DNA of 64,000 nt from IMG/VR virus record IMGVR_UViG_3300021960_000047, positions 1-64,000 of that record; one strand, 5' to 3'. Below the pieces are notes generated by a model. The model was not told where the DNA came from. It ran no database searches and was given only the letters and a program-made list of their open reading frames with translations. This document shows positions 46,594 through 52,813 of the stretch, one piece after another (position 1 is the stretch's first letter; each line of letters starts with the position of its first letter). Made by a program: the position numbers and the translations under genes. Source of the stretch: a virus.

Positions 46594-46788
46594 TTATGCC
46601 TTGTCATTATCTTCTTTTTTCGAAGCAATATAGTACCAATCTCCCGTAATGGGATTTTGTTTGTGAGTCTCAGAAAGTTTCTCCATGACGATCTTTACTT
46701 GCCTCGCCTTTACGACAACTTCTTCGATTTCATCTGCACTAGCAAACGTGGAAAGAAAACACAAGGCAATTACTGCCAAGTTTTTCAT
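46594..46788 (-). CDS. Small exported protein with a TonB-box-like N-terminus
   Basis: A 64-residue protein with a signal peptide: MKNLAVIALCFLSTFASA, positive start, hydrophobic core, and an AxA cleavage site giving a 46-residue mature protein. Directly after the cut comes DEIEEVVVKARQ, which closely resembles the TonB box of TonB-dependent receptors (EEVVVTARR type). A polar region with GDWYYIASKKED follows. The absence of a barrel or plug suggests a decoy or regulator in the periplasm; this is inference. It shares the hsp20 operon (13-base gap) and ends before a strong terminator. Confidence 0.6.
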   Translation of the reverse strand: MKNLAVIALCFLSTFASADEIEEVVVKARQVKIVMEKLSETHKQNPITGDWYYIASKKEDNDKA

Positions 46789-46801
46789 TTTTGGTCCTTT
46801 A

Positions 46802-47221
46802 TTATCCGATTGGAATAACTTTTGGACGCTTCTCTTCTGGGATTTCTACTTTCAGGTCAATGACCAGTAATCCATCCACGAAGTCTGCTCCGTCAACAAC
46901 GACGTGTTCTGAGAGTCTAAAGGTGCGCGTGAATTTCTTTGCAGAAATACCACGATGGAGATACTCACGATCACTTTCTCCTTCCCCAGTTTTACCTCCA
47001 GAGATTACCAAAATGCCGTCCTTGACTTCAACAGTCAGTTCGTCCTTTGAGTAACCTGCAAGAGCAAGTTCTACTGAGAAATTCTTTTCATCTTTTTTCA
47101 CAACGTTGTGCGGAGGATAGAGTTTGTTATCTGCCATTTCTGACAGACGCTCGATCTCCGACCATACGTGGTCAAATCCGATGAAATGTGAACGTGGAAA
47201 AGAAAATGCTTTAGATACCAT
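46802..47221 (-). CDS. hsp20: Small heat shock protein Hsp20 (IbpA-like)
   Basis: A 139-residue protein. The N-terminus MVSKAFSFPRSHFIGFDHVW is followed by an alpha-crystallin domain, about residues 36-130: FSVELALAGYSKDELTVEVK, GILVISGG, YLHRGISAKKFTRTFRL, and the C-terminal I-x-I-like VIPIG. It is an ATP-independent chaperone binding unfolding proteins, common in marine T4-like phages, where it may help virion assembly. It has its own late promoter (47287-47294) and a leader that folds into a ROSE-like thermometer hiding the AAGGAG ribosome site. Confidence 0.9.
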   Translation of the reverse strand: MVSKAFSFPRSHFIGFDHVWSEIERLSEMADNKLYPPHNVVKKDEKNFSVELALAGYSKDELTVEVKDGILVISGGKTGEGESDREYLHRGISAKKFTRTFRLSEHVVVDGADFVDGLLVIDLKVEIPEEKRPKVIPIG

Positions 47222-47227
47222 AACGGT

Positions 47228-47281
47228 TCTCCTTATTAATAAGCAAGATTGTTGTTAATGCGACCGGACTATCCGCATCGC
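47228..47281 (-). promoter_or_regulatory. ROSE-like RNA thermometer in the hsp20 leader
   Basis: The sequence CTTGCTT (47247-47241) pairs with the Shine-Dalgarno AAGGAG (47234-47229) across a 6-base loop, leaving the G of TTGC bulged. That is the signature of ROSE elements of bacterial small heat shock genes (U-U/C-G-C-U facing AGGA). A further U-A pair extends the stem. Upstream is a second stem-loop (47281-47260, arms CGGA/TCCG and GCGA/TCGC) at the expected 5' end of the late transcript. Melting would free the ribosome site. Confidence 0.65.
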
Positions 47282-47286
47282 GAGGG

Positions 47287-47294
47287 TATTTATA
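47287..47294 (-). promoter_or_regulatory. T4-type late promoter octamer for hsp20
   Basis: TATAAATA placed just after the gp32 terminator. Predicted start near 47281, giving a leader of about 60 bases that contains the thermometer. Confidence 0.8.
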
Positions 47295-47295
47295 C

Positions 47296-47320
47296 AAAAA
47301 AAACCCCCCAAAATGGGGGG
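47296..47320 (-). terminator. Rho-independent terminator of gp32
   Basis: Stem of six C-G pairs (CCCCCC / GGGGGG) with a 5-base loop, followed on the minus strand by eight T. It lies 20 bases past the gp32 stop and directly before the hsp20 late promoter. Confidence 0.9.
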
Positions 47321-47340
47321 CATAAGACCCAAATGGGGTA

Positions 47341-48255
47341 TTAGTCTGCGTTTGCTAACTTCTGGAAGTAAGAGAACGCATCATCATCTCCTGCGTCTCC
47401 TGCTTCTTCAGCAGTAGCAGCAGCACTACTAGGCACTTCAGGGGCAGCAGCAACAGGAGCAGGTGCAGGTTCAGCAACTGTGTCCATTGCAACTTCATGC
47501 TTGATAGTGCTCGGGGCGGATTGACCAAGAACTTCGTTCAACTTGCTCTGAAGTTGTTCATAAGTCTTGTAATTCGCTGGATCAACAAACTGGTTGATAT
47601 CATGCAACTGGTTTAAGACTGCTTGGAGTTGAACCTCATCGCCTTCAAAAAGAGGAGAAGGTGCTTTGAACTCTGAGCGGTCATAGTTACGATATCCTTC
47701 TACGTTACGAATCTTCAACTGGAAGTCAGCACCGTTCCACAGATCAAATGGATCGACTGGAGTCTCTCCTGGGAACTGTGGTTGCATAAGATCTTGAATT
47801 TTATCAAAGATCTTTTTACCGAACTGATACATAAAGACTTTGCCTTCATTCTCAGGGGCAGAAGGATCTGATACTACCAGAATGTTTGTAACGTAGTGAA
47901 GTCGACGCTTCTGCTTGCGAACAGTTTCGCGATCTTCTTCGTTACCCGAATTCCACAACTTGCTGTTGAGTTCACCAAGTGGGTCTTGCTGTCCAAGAGA
48001 GGTCAGCGACTTCTCAATGTACCACTTACCAGTTGGACCTTTGAACCCATGGTCCCAATAACGAACCCAAGGGACTTCGTTATCAGAAGGAAGGAATCGG
48101 ATGATTGCGTAACCGTTGCCTGCCTTATCGACAGTAGGTTTCCAGATGTTCTCGTCTTGCTGTCGCTCGGTTTGTTGACCACCACCTGCTTCTTTAGCAG
48201 CATTGACGAGTTTGTTGATGTCGTATCGACGTGATTTAAGTGATTGTATATCCAT
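47341..48255 (-). CDS. 32: Single-stranded DNA-binding protein gp32
   Basis: A protein of 304 residues from the ATG at 48255 (MDIQSLKSRRYDINKLVNAA), which has AAGGAA 7 bases before it; the longer frame upstream is not coding. The OB core includes GNGYAIIRFLPSD, VPWVRYWDHGF, KWYIEKSLTSLGQQDP, LHYVTNILVVSDPSAPENEG, KVFMYQFGKKIFDKIQDLMQ and GETPVDPFDLW as in T4 gp32. The C-terminal tail is acidic (AEEAGDAGDDDAFSYF) for partner binding. There are no cysteines, so the T4 zinc site is absent. It has a late promoter, a leader with a predicted pseudoknot and a strong terminator, so it is a stand-alone unit for dose control. Confidence 0.9.
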   Translation of the reverse strand: MDIQSLKSRRYDINKLVNAAKEAGGGQQTERQQDENIWKPTVDKAGNGYAIIRFLPSDNEVPWVRYWDHGFKGPTGKWYIEKSLTSLGQQDPLGELNSKLWNSGNEEDRETVRKQKRRLHYVTNILVVSDPSAPENEGKVFMYQFGKKIFDKIQDLMQPQFPGETPVDPFDLWNGADFQLKIRNVEGYRNYDRSEFKAPSPLFEGDEVQLQAVLNQLHDINQFVDPANYKTYEQLQSKLNEVLGQSAPSTIKHEVAMDTVAEPAPAPVAAAPEVPSSAAATAEEAGDAGDDDAFSYFQKLANAD

Positions 48256-48282
48256 TTGTATTTCCTTGTATGACTGAAATAT

Positions 48283-48324
48283 AACACAGTATTGATTATT
48301 GTTGAGCAACGTGTTTCGCTCAAC
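48283..48324 (-). promoter_or_regulatory. H-type pseudoknot in the gp32 mRNA leader
   Basis: Stem 1: GTTGAGC (48324-48318) with GCTCAAC (48307-48301), 7 bp. Its 10-base loop holds AACACG (48315-48310), which can pair with TGTGTT (48288-48283), forming stem 2 of 6 bp (one G-U). Loop 1 is 2 bases and loop 3 is a 12-base A-rich stretch, which is correct geometry for an H-type pseudoknot. It ends 28 bases before the gp32 ATG. T4 gp32 represses its own translation through a leader pseudoknot, so this is probably the equivalent. Confidence 0.7.
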
Positions 48325-48326
48325 TC

Positions 48327-48334
48327 TATTTATA
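48327..48334 (-). promoter_or_regulatory. T4-type late promoter octamer for gp32
   Basis: TATAAATA between the oxygenase stop and gp32. The expected start near 48321 falls inside the 5' arm of the pseudoknot, so late transcripts would carry a shortened stem 1. Confidence 0.7.
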
Positions 48335-48347
48335 AGTATAGGCATTC

Positions 48348-48920
48348 TCAACGAGAAGTCAATACTTTTCCTTCCCGCTGTGCCCAACTAATTAGGACAA
48401 CGCGACGACCTTGGAGCAACGGAGTTGCTTCATGGAAGTAATATGCGGGAAAGATGATGGTCTCAAAAGGTTCAAGATCTACAACATAATCTTTCCCCAA
48501 AGGAGTCCATATTTTTAACTTGCCACCGACGAGGTCGTCAGATTTTTCAATCATCGTGACGGAGGTAAACAAACGATTATGTGCGCTGCCAATCTCGTCT
48601 ATGTCGTCTGTGTGACACAAAAATTGTTGCCCAACTCCCTCATAACGTATAAACTCAAATTGCGCGAACCAAAGATCTTCAGGAAAACTAGGAGAAAGAT
48701 CTAGTAAAAGTTCTCTAAGCGCAAGAGAAATGTCGGGGAATTCTTTGTAAGTAAACGGTATGTTTTCACATTTTCTAGTTTCTGAAATAGAAGAAGATTC
48801 TAAATTCCTGTCATAAACTTGTGCGGGAGAAAGTTGCGGTTCAAGTTCTTTGAACTTTGTCAGGAGGGTCTCTTTTTGTTCTTCGTCAAAGATGAACTCT
48901 CTGATAAAATAATTATTCAA
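48348..48920 (-). CDS. 2OG-Fe(II) oxygenase, prolyl-4-hydroxylase-like
   Basis: A 190-residue protein with the double-stranded beta-helix: His103 and Asp105 (CHTDD), distal His163 (YFHEATPL) and Arg172/173 (GRRVVLISW) for 2-oxoglutarate, plus RLFTSVTMIEKSDDLVGG. The start is TTG at 48920 inside the end of the gp33-like gene, which implies coupling; no in-frame ATG is near. It would hydroxylate a protein side chain or a small molecule; the target is unknown. It is one of three oxygenases with complete motifs here (with 61921 and 63413), all beside replication or late-gene control genes. Confidence 0.7.
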   Translation of the reverse strand: MNNYFIREFIFDEEQKETLLTKFKELEPQLSPAQVYDRNLESSSISETRKCENIPFTYKEFPDISLALRELLLDLSPSFPEDLWFAQFEFIRYEGVGQQFLCHTDDIDEIGSAHNRLFTSVTMIEKSDDLVGGKLKIWTPLGKDYVVDLEPFETIIFPAYYFHEATPLLQGRRVVLISWAQREGKVLTSR

Positions 48921-49155
48921 AAGGAAGTTCTGCCTTTCTTTCTATGTAATTTAAACTCATCGCCTCTGCTTCGAGTTTGCTCTTGATGACATTTGATACA
49001 TATTTTTTTGAGTCTTCAAGATCTATTCCGTTTTGCTCGCAGGCATACAAGACAGCATCAATGTATGATAAAGATTTTTCTAAAGAAACCTGTTCGACAA
49101 TTTTGCTAAACTTTGCTTTAGTCATAAACTCTAAAGGAGATTCTTCAGTCGTCAT
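48913..49155 (-). CDS. 33: Late transcription coactivator gp33-like
   Basis: An 80-residue protein: KAKFSKIVEQVSLEKSLSYI, VLYACEQNGIDLEDSKKYVS, NVIKSKLEAEAMSLNYIERK and a hydrophobic-acidic end ELPFE. Gp33 of T4-like phages binds the RNA polymerase flap and, with its C-terminal hydrophobic/acidic peptide, the sliding clamp, for late transcription. Size and ending fit. It overlaps the 55-residue gene by 11 bases and the oxygenase by 8. The presence of many TATAAATA promoters in this window agrees. Assigned from pattern, not alignment. Confidence 0.6.
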   Translation of the reverse strand: MTTEESPLEFMTKAKFSKIVEQVSLEKSLSYIDAVLYACEQNGIDLEDSKKYVSNVIKSKLEAEAMSLNYIERKAELPFE

Positions 49156-49312
49156 CTGATGTCTCCTCTTCTTTTGATTCTACAGATATTATCTGTGCGA
49201 CTTCCTTCAATTCAGCAATCAGGTTGTGAACTTCTTTATATGGTCTAGACATTAAATAGTTGGTCACTGAATTGAAGGTTTCTGAAGGCAACCCAATTAA
49301 AGAGTCGTTCAT
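49145..49312 (-). CDS. 55-residue hypothetical protein upstream of gp33-like
   Basis: A short gene that fills the gap between the 191-residue gene and gp33-like: it begins MNDSLIGLPSETFNSVTNYL and ends in an acidic tail EEETSDDD. The ATG overlaps the upstream stop (ATGA), and its end overlaps the gp33-like start by 11 bases. The N-terminal part looks helical (YLMSRPYKEVHNLIAELKEV). Small proteins of this kind are common before gp33 in marine T4-like phages. No function known to me. Confidence 0.65.
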   Translation of the reverse strand: MNDSLIGLPSETFNSVTNYLMSRPYKEVHNLIAELKEVAQIISVESKEEETSDDD

Positions 49313-49884
49313 TTGTTATATTCCTTTGCTAGTTCTTGCGTCCAAACCTGTCCAAGATCAGAATAATAGACGCCTTGTGTTCTTTTGATCGAACCATCTG
49401 AATGACGTGCTGGAGTCACACAAATATACTCCATTTTGCTTTCGCGTTTTGCACCATATTTATGGTCGAGATAAACACCATCTCGAACCCAAATACCAAG
49501 GTTTTTAACATACGTTTCGGCGACCTGATATTCTTGTCGCTGAGAAGATTCTTTAGAATCTTTTTGATGGCGGATACTTTTAAGTTTGTCTCGCCAAAAC
49601 TTTAGATTCTCTTTAGAGTTATTGTACGATAAAGGATGATCGGGGTCAAGTTCTAGCACACGAGAATGCGCGCTTGGTTCTTTACCTGCGTTTTTCTTTG
49701 CCCTTGCAATAGCGAGTCGCTCTGCTGCTGCTTCGCGTTGTTCTTCGGTCATCTTGCGACGAGTGCGCTTGATCTTGGTGGGTTTAACGGTAATGCCGAT
49801 CTCTTCAAGCATCGCCTGCTTCTTTGCCTCTTTCTTCGCTGCACGTTTCTGCGCTGGCGTGAGTAAGTGGTCCATATCAGACAT
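49309..49884 (-). CDS. Basic conserved phage protein, unknown function
   Basis: A 191-residue protein: a Lys/Ala/Glu-rich N-terminus (MSDMDHLLTPAQKRAAKKEA and KRTRRKMTEEQREAAAERLA), then an NLKFWRDKLKSIRHQKDSKE segment and the C-terminal GVYYSDLGQVWTQELAKEYN. It is probably helical and nucleic-acid binding at the N-terminus. It is in the early small-gene operon and overlaps both neighbours by 4-8 bases. I know this type as a conserved T4-like cyanophage protein without a named role. Confidence 0.6.
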   Translation of the reverse strand: MSDMDHLLTPAQKRAAKKEAKKQAMLEEIGITVKPTKIKRTRRKMTEEQREAAAERLAIARAKKNAGKEPSAHSRVLELDPDHPLSYNNSKENLKFWRDKLKSIRHQKDSKESSQRQEYQVAETYVKNLGIWVRDGVYLDHKYGAKRESKMEYICVTPARHSDGSIKRTQGVYYSDLGQVWTQELAKEYNK

Positions 49885-50155
49885 TACGAATCTTTCCCTT
49901 ATATTCCTTTAAGGTGGAAATGTTAAAAGACCTCCAACCGACTTGATCGACGTCCCAGCAGACCACTAGATCGGGAGAGTTTGTAGGAGGATTAGGACTA
50001 GTTTCTTTATGGAATCTAGAGTCGATTTGACTAGAGACAAGAGTAGCATTCATCTCTCTTATTTCTCCGTCTTTTTTAGTAAAAGAAAAATTGACGATAC
50101 CCGACTTCATATCGCCGATAATTTTTTCCTTTGTCGGTAACTGATTCTTTTTCAT
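49877..50155 (-). CDS. DUF2693-like small protein
   Basis: A 92-residue protein: GIVNFSFTKKDGEIREMNAT, then LVVCWDVDQVGWRSFNISTL near the C-terminus. The WDVxxxGWRSF pattern resembles DUF2693, small beta proteins in T4-like phages with a possible SH3-like fold. It starts ATGA-overlapped with the upstream 52-residue gene and ends overlapping the 191-residue gene by 8 bases. Function unknown. Confidence 0.6.
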   Translation of the reverse strand: MKKNQLPTKEKIIGDMKSGIVNFSFTKKDGEIREMNATLVSSQIDSRFHKETSPNPPTNSPDLVVCWDVDQVGWRSFNISTLKEYKGKIRNV

Positions 50156-50310
50156 GACACTTCCTTTTCAACAATGTACCATTTTCGGTTGGGGTATTGC
50201 CCTTCCATTTCTTCGATCATTTCAAGTGCGGCACTATAGGTGGGAAACCTGAGTTCTTTTTCATAATCGCACCCTTCATAGGTTACGATAAAAACAATCG
50301 CGTCCCTCAT
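50152..50310 (-). CDS. 52-residue hypothetical protein
   Basis: A short frame starts MRDAIVFIVTYEGCDYEKEL and ends YIVEKEVS. Its ATG overlaps the stop of the 51-residue gene (ATGA), and its stop overlaps the next start. The chain of 4-base overlaps on both sides is strong support that it is translated. It is predicted to be a small alpha/beta protein; no family recognised. Confidence 0.65.
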   Translation of the reverse strand: MRDAIVFIVTYEGCDYEKELRFPTYSAALEMIEEMEGQYPNRKWYIVEKEVS

Positions 50311-50462
50311 CGAGTTTTCCTTCCTTCGACCATCTGCGAGTATTCATACTCACGCTTCTCGATCATCTCTGCAATATCACGAAAAACGTCTTTGCTGAAC
50401 AGTCCTTCCTGCTCATACATGTAGTACAGATCTTCTAGGATGATTTCAAGTAATTCATGCAT
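50307..50462 (-). CDS. 51-residue hypothetical protein
   Basis: A charged helical protein MHELLEIILEDLYYMYEQEG followed by FSKDVFRDIAEMIEKREYEY and a basic end. A longer open frame extends upstream in the same frame, but the ATG at 50462 is preferred because it overlaps the end of the 70-residue gene by 8 bases. Its stop overlaps the next start (ATGA). Function unknown. Confidence 0.6.
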   Translation of the reverse strand: MHELLEIILEDLYYMYEQEGLFSKDVFRDIAEMIEKREYEYSQMVEGRKTR

Positions 50463-50667
50463 AGCGAGTTGCCTTCTTGTTGATAGTGTAACCACGGATG
50501 GTGAACATCCCTTTGTTTTCCCAAGAGAGATTATACGCTTTTTTTCGGGCAAGGTCAAACACACCCTTACCAGCAGGCATGGACCAAACTTCTTCATCGT
50601 CGAGATAGATGGTGACGATGTTCGTGGACATATCGTTGACCACGTCGATTTTACGCTGACACTTCAT
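50455..50667 (-). CDS. 70-residue hypothetical protein
   Basis: MKCQRKIDVVNDMSTNIVTI at the start, then YLDDEEVWSMPAGKGVFDLA and a beta-rich C-terminal part (KGMFTIRGYTINKKATRYA). Preceded by AGAGG at 7 bases, it starts in the stop of the 160-residue gene (TAATG). A second ATG at codon 13 lacks a ribosome site. No family recognised. Confidence 0.55.
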   Translation of the reverse strand: MKCQRKIDVVNDMSTNIVTIYLDDEEVWSMPAGKGVFDLARKKAYNLSWENKGMFTIRGYTINKKATRYA

Positions 50668-51149
50668 TACGCTGCCTCTCGCGCCTGATACTCGGCATAT
50701 GTCAACAGACTACCATCGTCTGCCATCTCATACATCAACTTGTAGTCTCCCTTCTGTCCACCTTCGAGTTGAACCCACTGCTCTAACCGAGCAGAAATAT
50801 CTGTTTGGAACAACTCTGCCTTGGTGTAGCGAGTGGCGAGCAGACGACCGCCAGCAAAAGAAAGGTTGATGGGGGAATCCCACTCAGGAAGGTGGTCGGA
50901 CTCCACATAGTCGACATCGTCGACCAGCACATCGGAAATGATGTACTCCTGCCAAGATTCGTTGCGCTCGGTGATATGACGACGCAGAGTGTCCCAGATC
51001 TCGGAACCCATCGCCTGTTCGATGGACACGCCATGGAGCACGTAGGTGTTACCACCCTTGGGTTTCCAGTACTGCGGGCACTCGCCCGTACCGTCCCAGT
51101 CGTGGGCACCGTAGTTTTCTAGGATTTGGGTTTGCATAACAATTTTCAT
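50667..51149 (-). CDS. 160-residue hypothetical protein, first gene of the small-gene operon
   Basis: MKIVMQTQILENYGAHDWDG, CPQYWKPKGGNTYVLHGVSI, and a C-terminal YKLMYEMADDGSLLTYAEYQ. It follows an AGGAG ribosome site 6 bases before the ATG and a sigma70-like promoter (51175-51203). The base composition is more GC-rich than nearby genes, with many cga/gtc-type codons. It resembles conserved unknown proteins of T4-like phages; no active-site motif is visible. It is probably expressed early. Confidence 0.6.
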   Translation of the reverse strand: MKIVMQTQILENYGAHDWDGTGECPQYWKPKGGNTYVLHGVSIEQAMGSEIWDTLRRHITERNESWQEYIISDVLVDDVDYVESDHLPEWDSPINLSFAGGRLLATRYTKAELFQTDISARLEQWVQLEGGQKGDYKLMYEMADDGSLLTYAEYQAREAA

Positions 51150-51174
51150 ATCAATCTCCTCAACCAGAAATACT

Positions 51175-51203
51175 ATTATCGCTCAAAACAGGCACAAAGT
51201 AAA
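51175..51203 (-). promoter_or_regulatory. Sigma70-like early promoter in repeated leader cassette, copy B
   Basis: -35 TTTACT (51203-51198), 17-base spacer, -10 GATAAT (51180-51175), then the shared leader GTATTTCTGGTTGAGGAG and the 160-residue gene. It belongs to an element that begins at the preceding stop codon (51236) and recurs at 51443-51529. Confidence 0.7.
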
Positions 51204-51232
51204 GTTTGAAAAACTTGAATAAAATCAACAAC

Positions 51233-51442
51233 TTACGAAAACACCTGTTCTACGTCTTTATGATCTACGATAACAGTGTCTCCCGCTGCCCTGTAGACGC
51301 AGAGATCCTTTATCTCGTGGTCGAGGCGGACGTGGTGAGAAACCCCACCACCGTATTTCACCCGAGACAGGGTGACTTTTCCGGAAACAGGGATGTCTCC
51401 GAGATAGGTTGCTTTGACTGATTCGCCTTCAAGATTCCACAT
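51233..51442 (-). CDS. 69-residue hypothetical protein
   Basis: The frame is open further upstream, but the ATG at 51442 is chosen because AGGAG lies 7 bases before it; the upstream part is promoter and leader. MWNLEGESVKATYLGDIPVS then GKVTLSRVKYGGGVSHHVRL suggests a small beta-barrel; it ends KDVEQVFS. Its stop lies at the start of the second leader cassette. It is probably monocistronic, or followed by the 160-residue gene by read-through. Function unknown. Confidence 0.55.
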   Translation of the reverse strand: MWNLEGESVKATYLGDIPVSGKVTLSRVKYGGGVSHHVRLDHEIKDLCVYRAAGDTVIVDHKDVEQVFS

Positions 51443-51467
51443 AGTATTCTCCTCAACCAGAAATACT

Positions 51468-51496
51468 ATTATGCTATAATTCTTGCATAAAGGCAA
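51468..51496 (-). promoter_or_regulatory. Sigma70-like early promoter in repeated leader cassette, copy A
   Basis: -35 TTGCCT (51496-51491), 17-base spacer, -10 CATAAT (51473-51468), followed by the same GTATTTCTGGTTGAGGAG leader as copy B. It begins after the 208-residue gene stop. Confidence 0.75.
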
Positions 51497-51525
51497 GTAG
51501 TAAAAACTACTGTAAAATCAATAAC

Positions 51526-52152
51526 TTACATTTTAGTTACAAATTCTACGTTTGGAGGTGTTTGTATTTTTGAGTTCGGATGCTTGTGGTACAGGAAAAA
51601 TTTAATGTGCTTGAACTCGTTAAAGATATTTGCCCAGATAGGACGCCAAATGTCGAGCAGGCGAAGGTTGTTTCTGCCAGTTCGATCACTGCTCAAGACG
51701 GTATCAGTATAAGACCTCATGTTGTGGTCAAAGATAGAGTCAAACCCAAACATATGAATCTCGTCAGGTTTGTGTCTAGTAGAAACGTAATGTGTCGCCA
51801 TGTGCCCGCAATTAAAGTTTGTTGCGCCTTGATTGCCCTTTCCGGCATAACTAGGGACGTGCGTATAGAACTCTCTTATCTGCGCTGACTTCATCATATA
51901 AAAACTAGGACGAGAATCCATCCACGCTTTAGGACGATTACCGCAAACCCAATAGTATGCGTCAAGGTTTATAGAACCTTCGGTCAATGCTGCCATCATT
52001 TTAAAGTCGACAATACAAGTCGCGTACACATTTTGTACTTCAAACGGAGGTTGGTTGCAAATTATAAGTTTGCCTTCTCTCTTGTATCTAACGGACTCTG
52101 GCATCATTTGTGCCATGTCGCCATTGCCTAAAATATAAACTTTCTTAGTCAT
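51526..52152 (-). CDS. Phage protein of the sugar cassette, nucleotide-binding-like, unknown
   Basis: A 208-residue protein. VYILGNGDMAQMMPESVRYK at the start is a Rossmann-like glycine turn; then YYWVCGNRPKAWMDSRPSFY and a GHMATHYVSTRHKPDEIHMF segment with conserved-looking His residues. It may be a sialyltransferase-like or DUF115-like transferase, but I cannot place it. It begins in the overlap with the upstream glycosyltransferase (8 bases) and is the last gene of the cassette before the copy A promoter. Confidence 0.45.
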   Translation of the reverse strand: MTKKVYILGNGDMAQMMPESVRYKREGKLIICNQPPFEVQNVYATCIVDFKMMAALTEGSINLDAYYWVCGNRPKAWMDSRPSFYMMKSAQIREFYTHVPSYAGKGNQGATNFNCGHMATHYVSTRHKPDEIHMFGFDSIFDHNMRSYTDTVLSSDRTGRNNLRLLDIWRPIWANIFNEFKHIKFFLYHKHPNSKIQTPPNVEFVTKM

Positions 52153-52813
52153 GATTCAATTGTCTACGAATTTCTTCTTTACCTTTCTGTCCCGTCCAGT
52201 GTTTTATAATTTGCTTAGACGGAACCCTCTCTTGTAGAATATCCAATCGCAAAACATTAAAGCGATGCGGTGCTTCTGAAATATGTATAACGCGGTTCAT
52301 GGCGTCCTGATTCAACAACCAATACAATGCTTCTTGATCTCCTCTGTGGATGCCTTCTTTTTTCACCTCATTAAACCAGTGTTCTAGGATAATAGGTCTC
52401 CCTTCAAACGCAACCACGCCAGTGTTGTACCACGGACCACAATTTCCCTGTGGTGTCCAAGGAGACCCATTGGCAGTCCAAGGATGATCTATCACAGCAG
52501 TAAGTTTATTATGCTCAACATAGTTAAAGATACCTGAAGGGTCTGCCATGATCTCGCAGTCAGTATCAACCCAACAGTATTTTCCTTGGAACCAATGCTT
52601 CATCTTCCACATCGTTTCTACTTTGGAAAACCAACCGTTTGACTGAACGCCAACCACAAAATTACAATTTTCCTTTGCAAACTTCTTACCTTCTGGCGAA
52701 AGTCCAAAGTCTGCGATAACTAGTTCGTCGTCGCAATGTTTGTGAAAGTTTTTGGTGAACCATGGTAATTGCCATTCTGTGTTTTTATCACAACCAGTTA
52801 CAAAGTAATTCAT
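52145..52813 (-). CDS. Glycosyltransferase, GT8-like
   Basis: A 222-residue protein: VTGCDKNTEWQLPWFTKNFH at the start, KGKYC-type beta strand then DxD motif D83-T-D85 (WVDTDCEIM), GNCGPWYNTGVVAF, HRGDQEALYWLL and a C-terminal RFNVL...IIKHWTGQKG with the His-x-x-Gly typical of GT-A retaining enzymes. It would transfer a sugar from a nucleotide sugar to a glycan, in the cytoplasm. ATGA start overlap with the GT25-like gene. Confidence 0.65.
   Translation of the reverse strand: MNYFVTGCDKNTEWQLPWFTKNFHKHCDDELVIADFGLSPEGKKFAKENCNFVVGVQSNGWFSKVETMWKMKHWFQGKYCWVDTDCEIMADPSGIFNYVEHNKLTAVIDHPWTANGSPWTPQGNCGPWYNTGVVAFEGRPIILEHWFNEVKKEGIHRGDQEALYWLLNQDAMNRVIHISEAPHRFNVLRLDILQERVPSKQIIKHWTGQKGKEEIRRQLNHD

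Noticed and set aside
46885-47030. Plus-strand open frame over hsp20
   Set aside because: Shadow of the Hsp20 coding sequence without a start context.
51500-51512. AGTAGT/ACTACT hairpin in the gap before the copy A promoter as a terminator
   Set aside because: The stem is short and has no T-run; it is better read as part of the repeated leader cassette.
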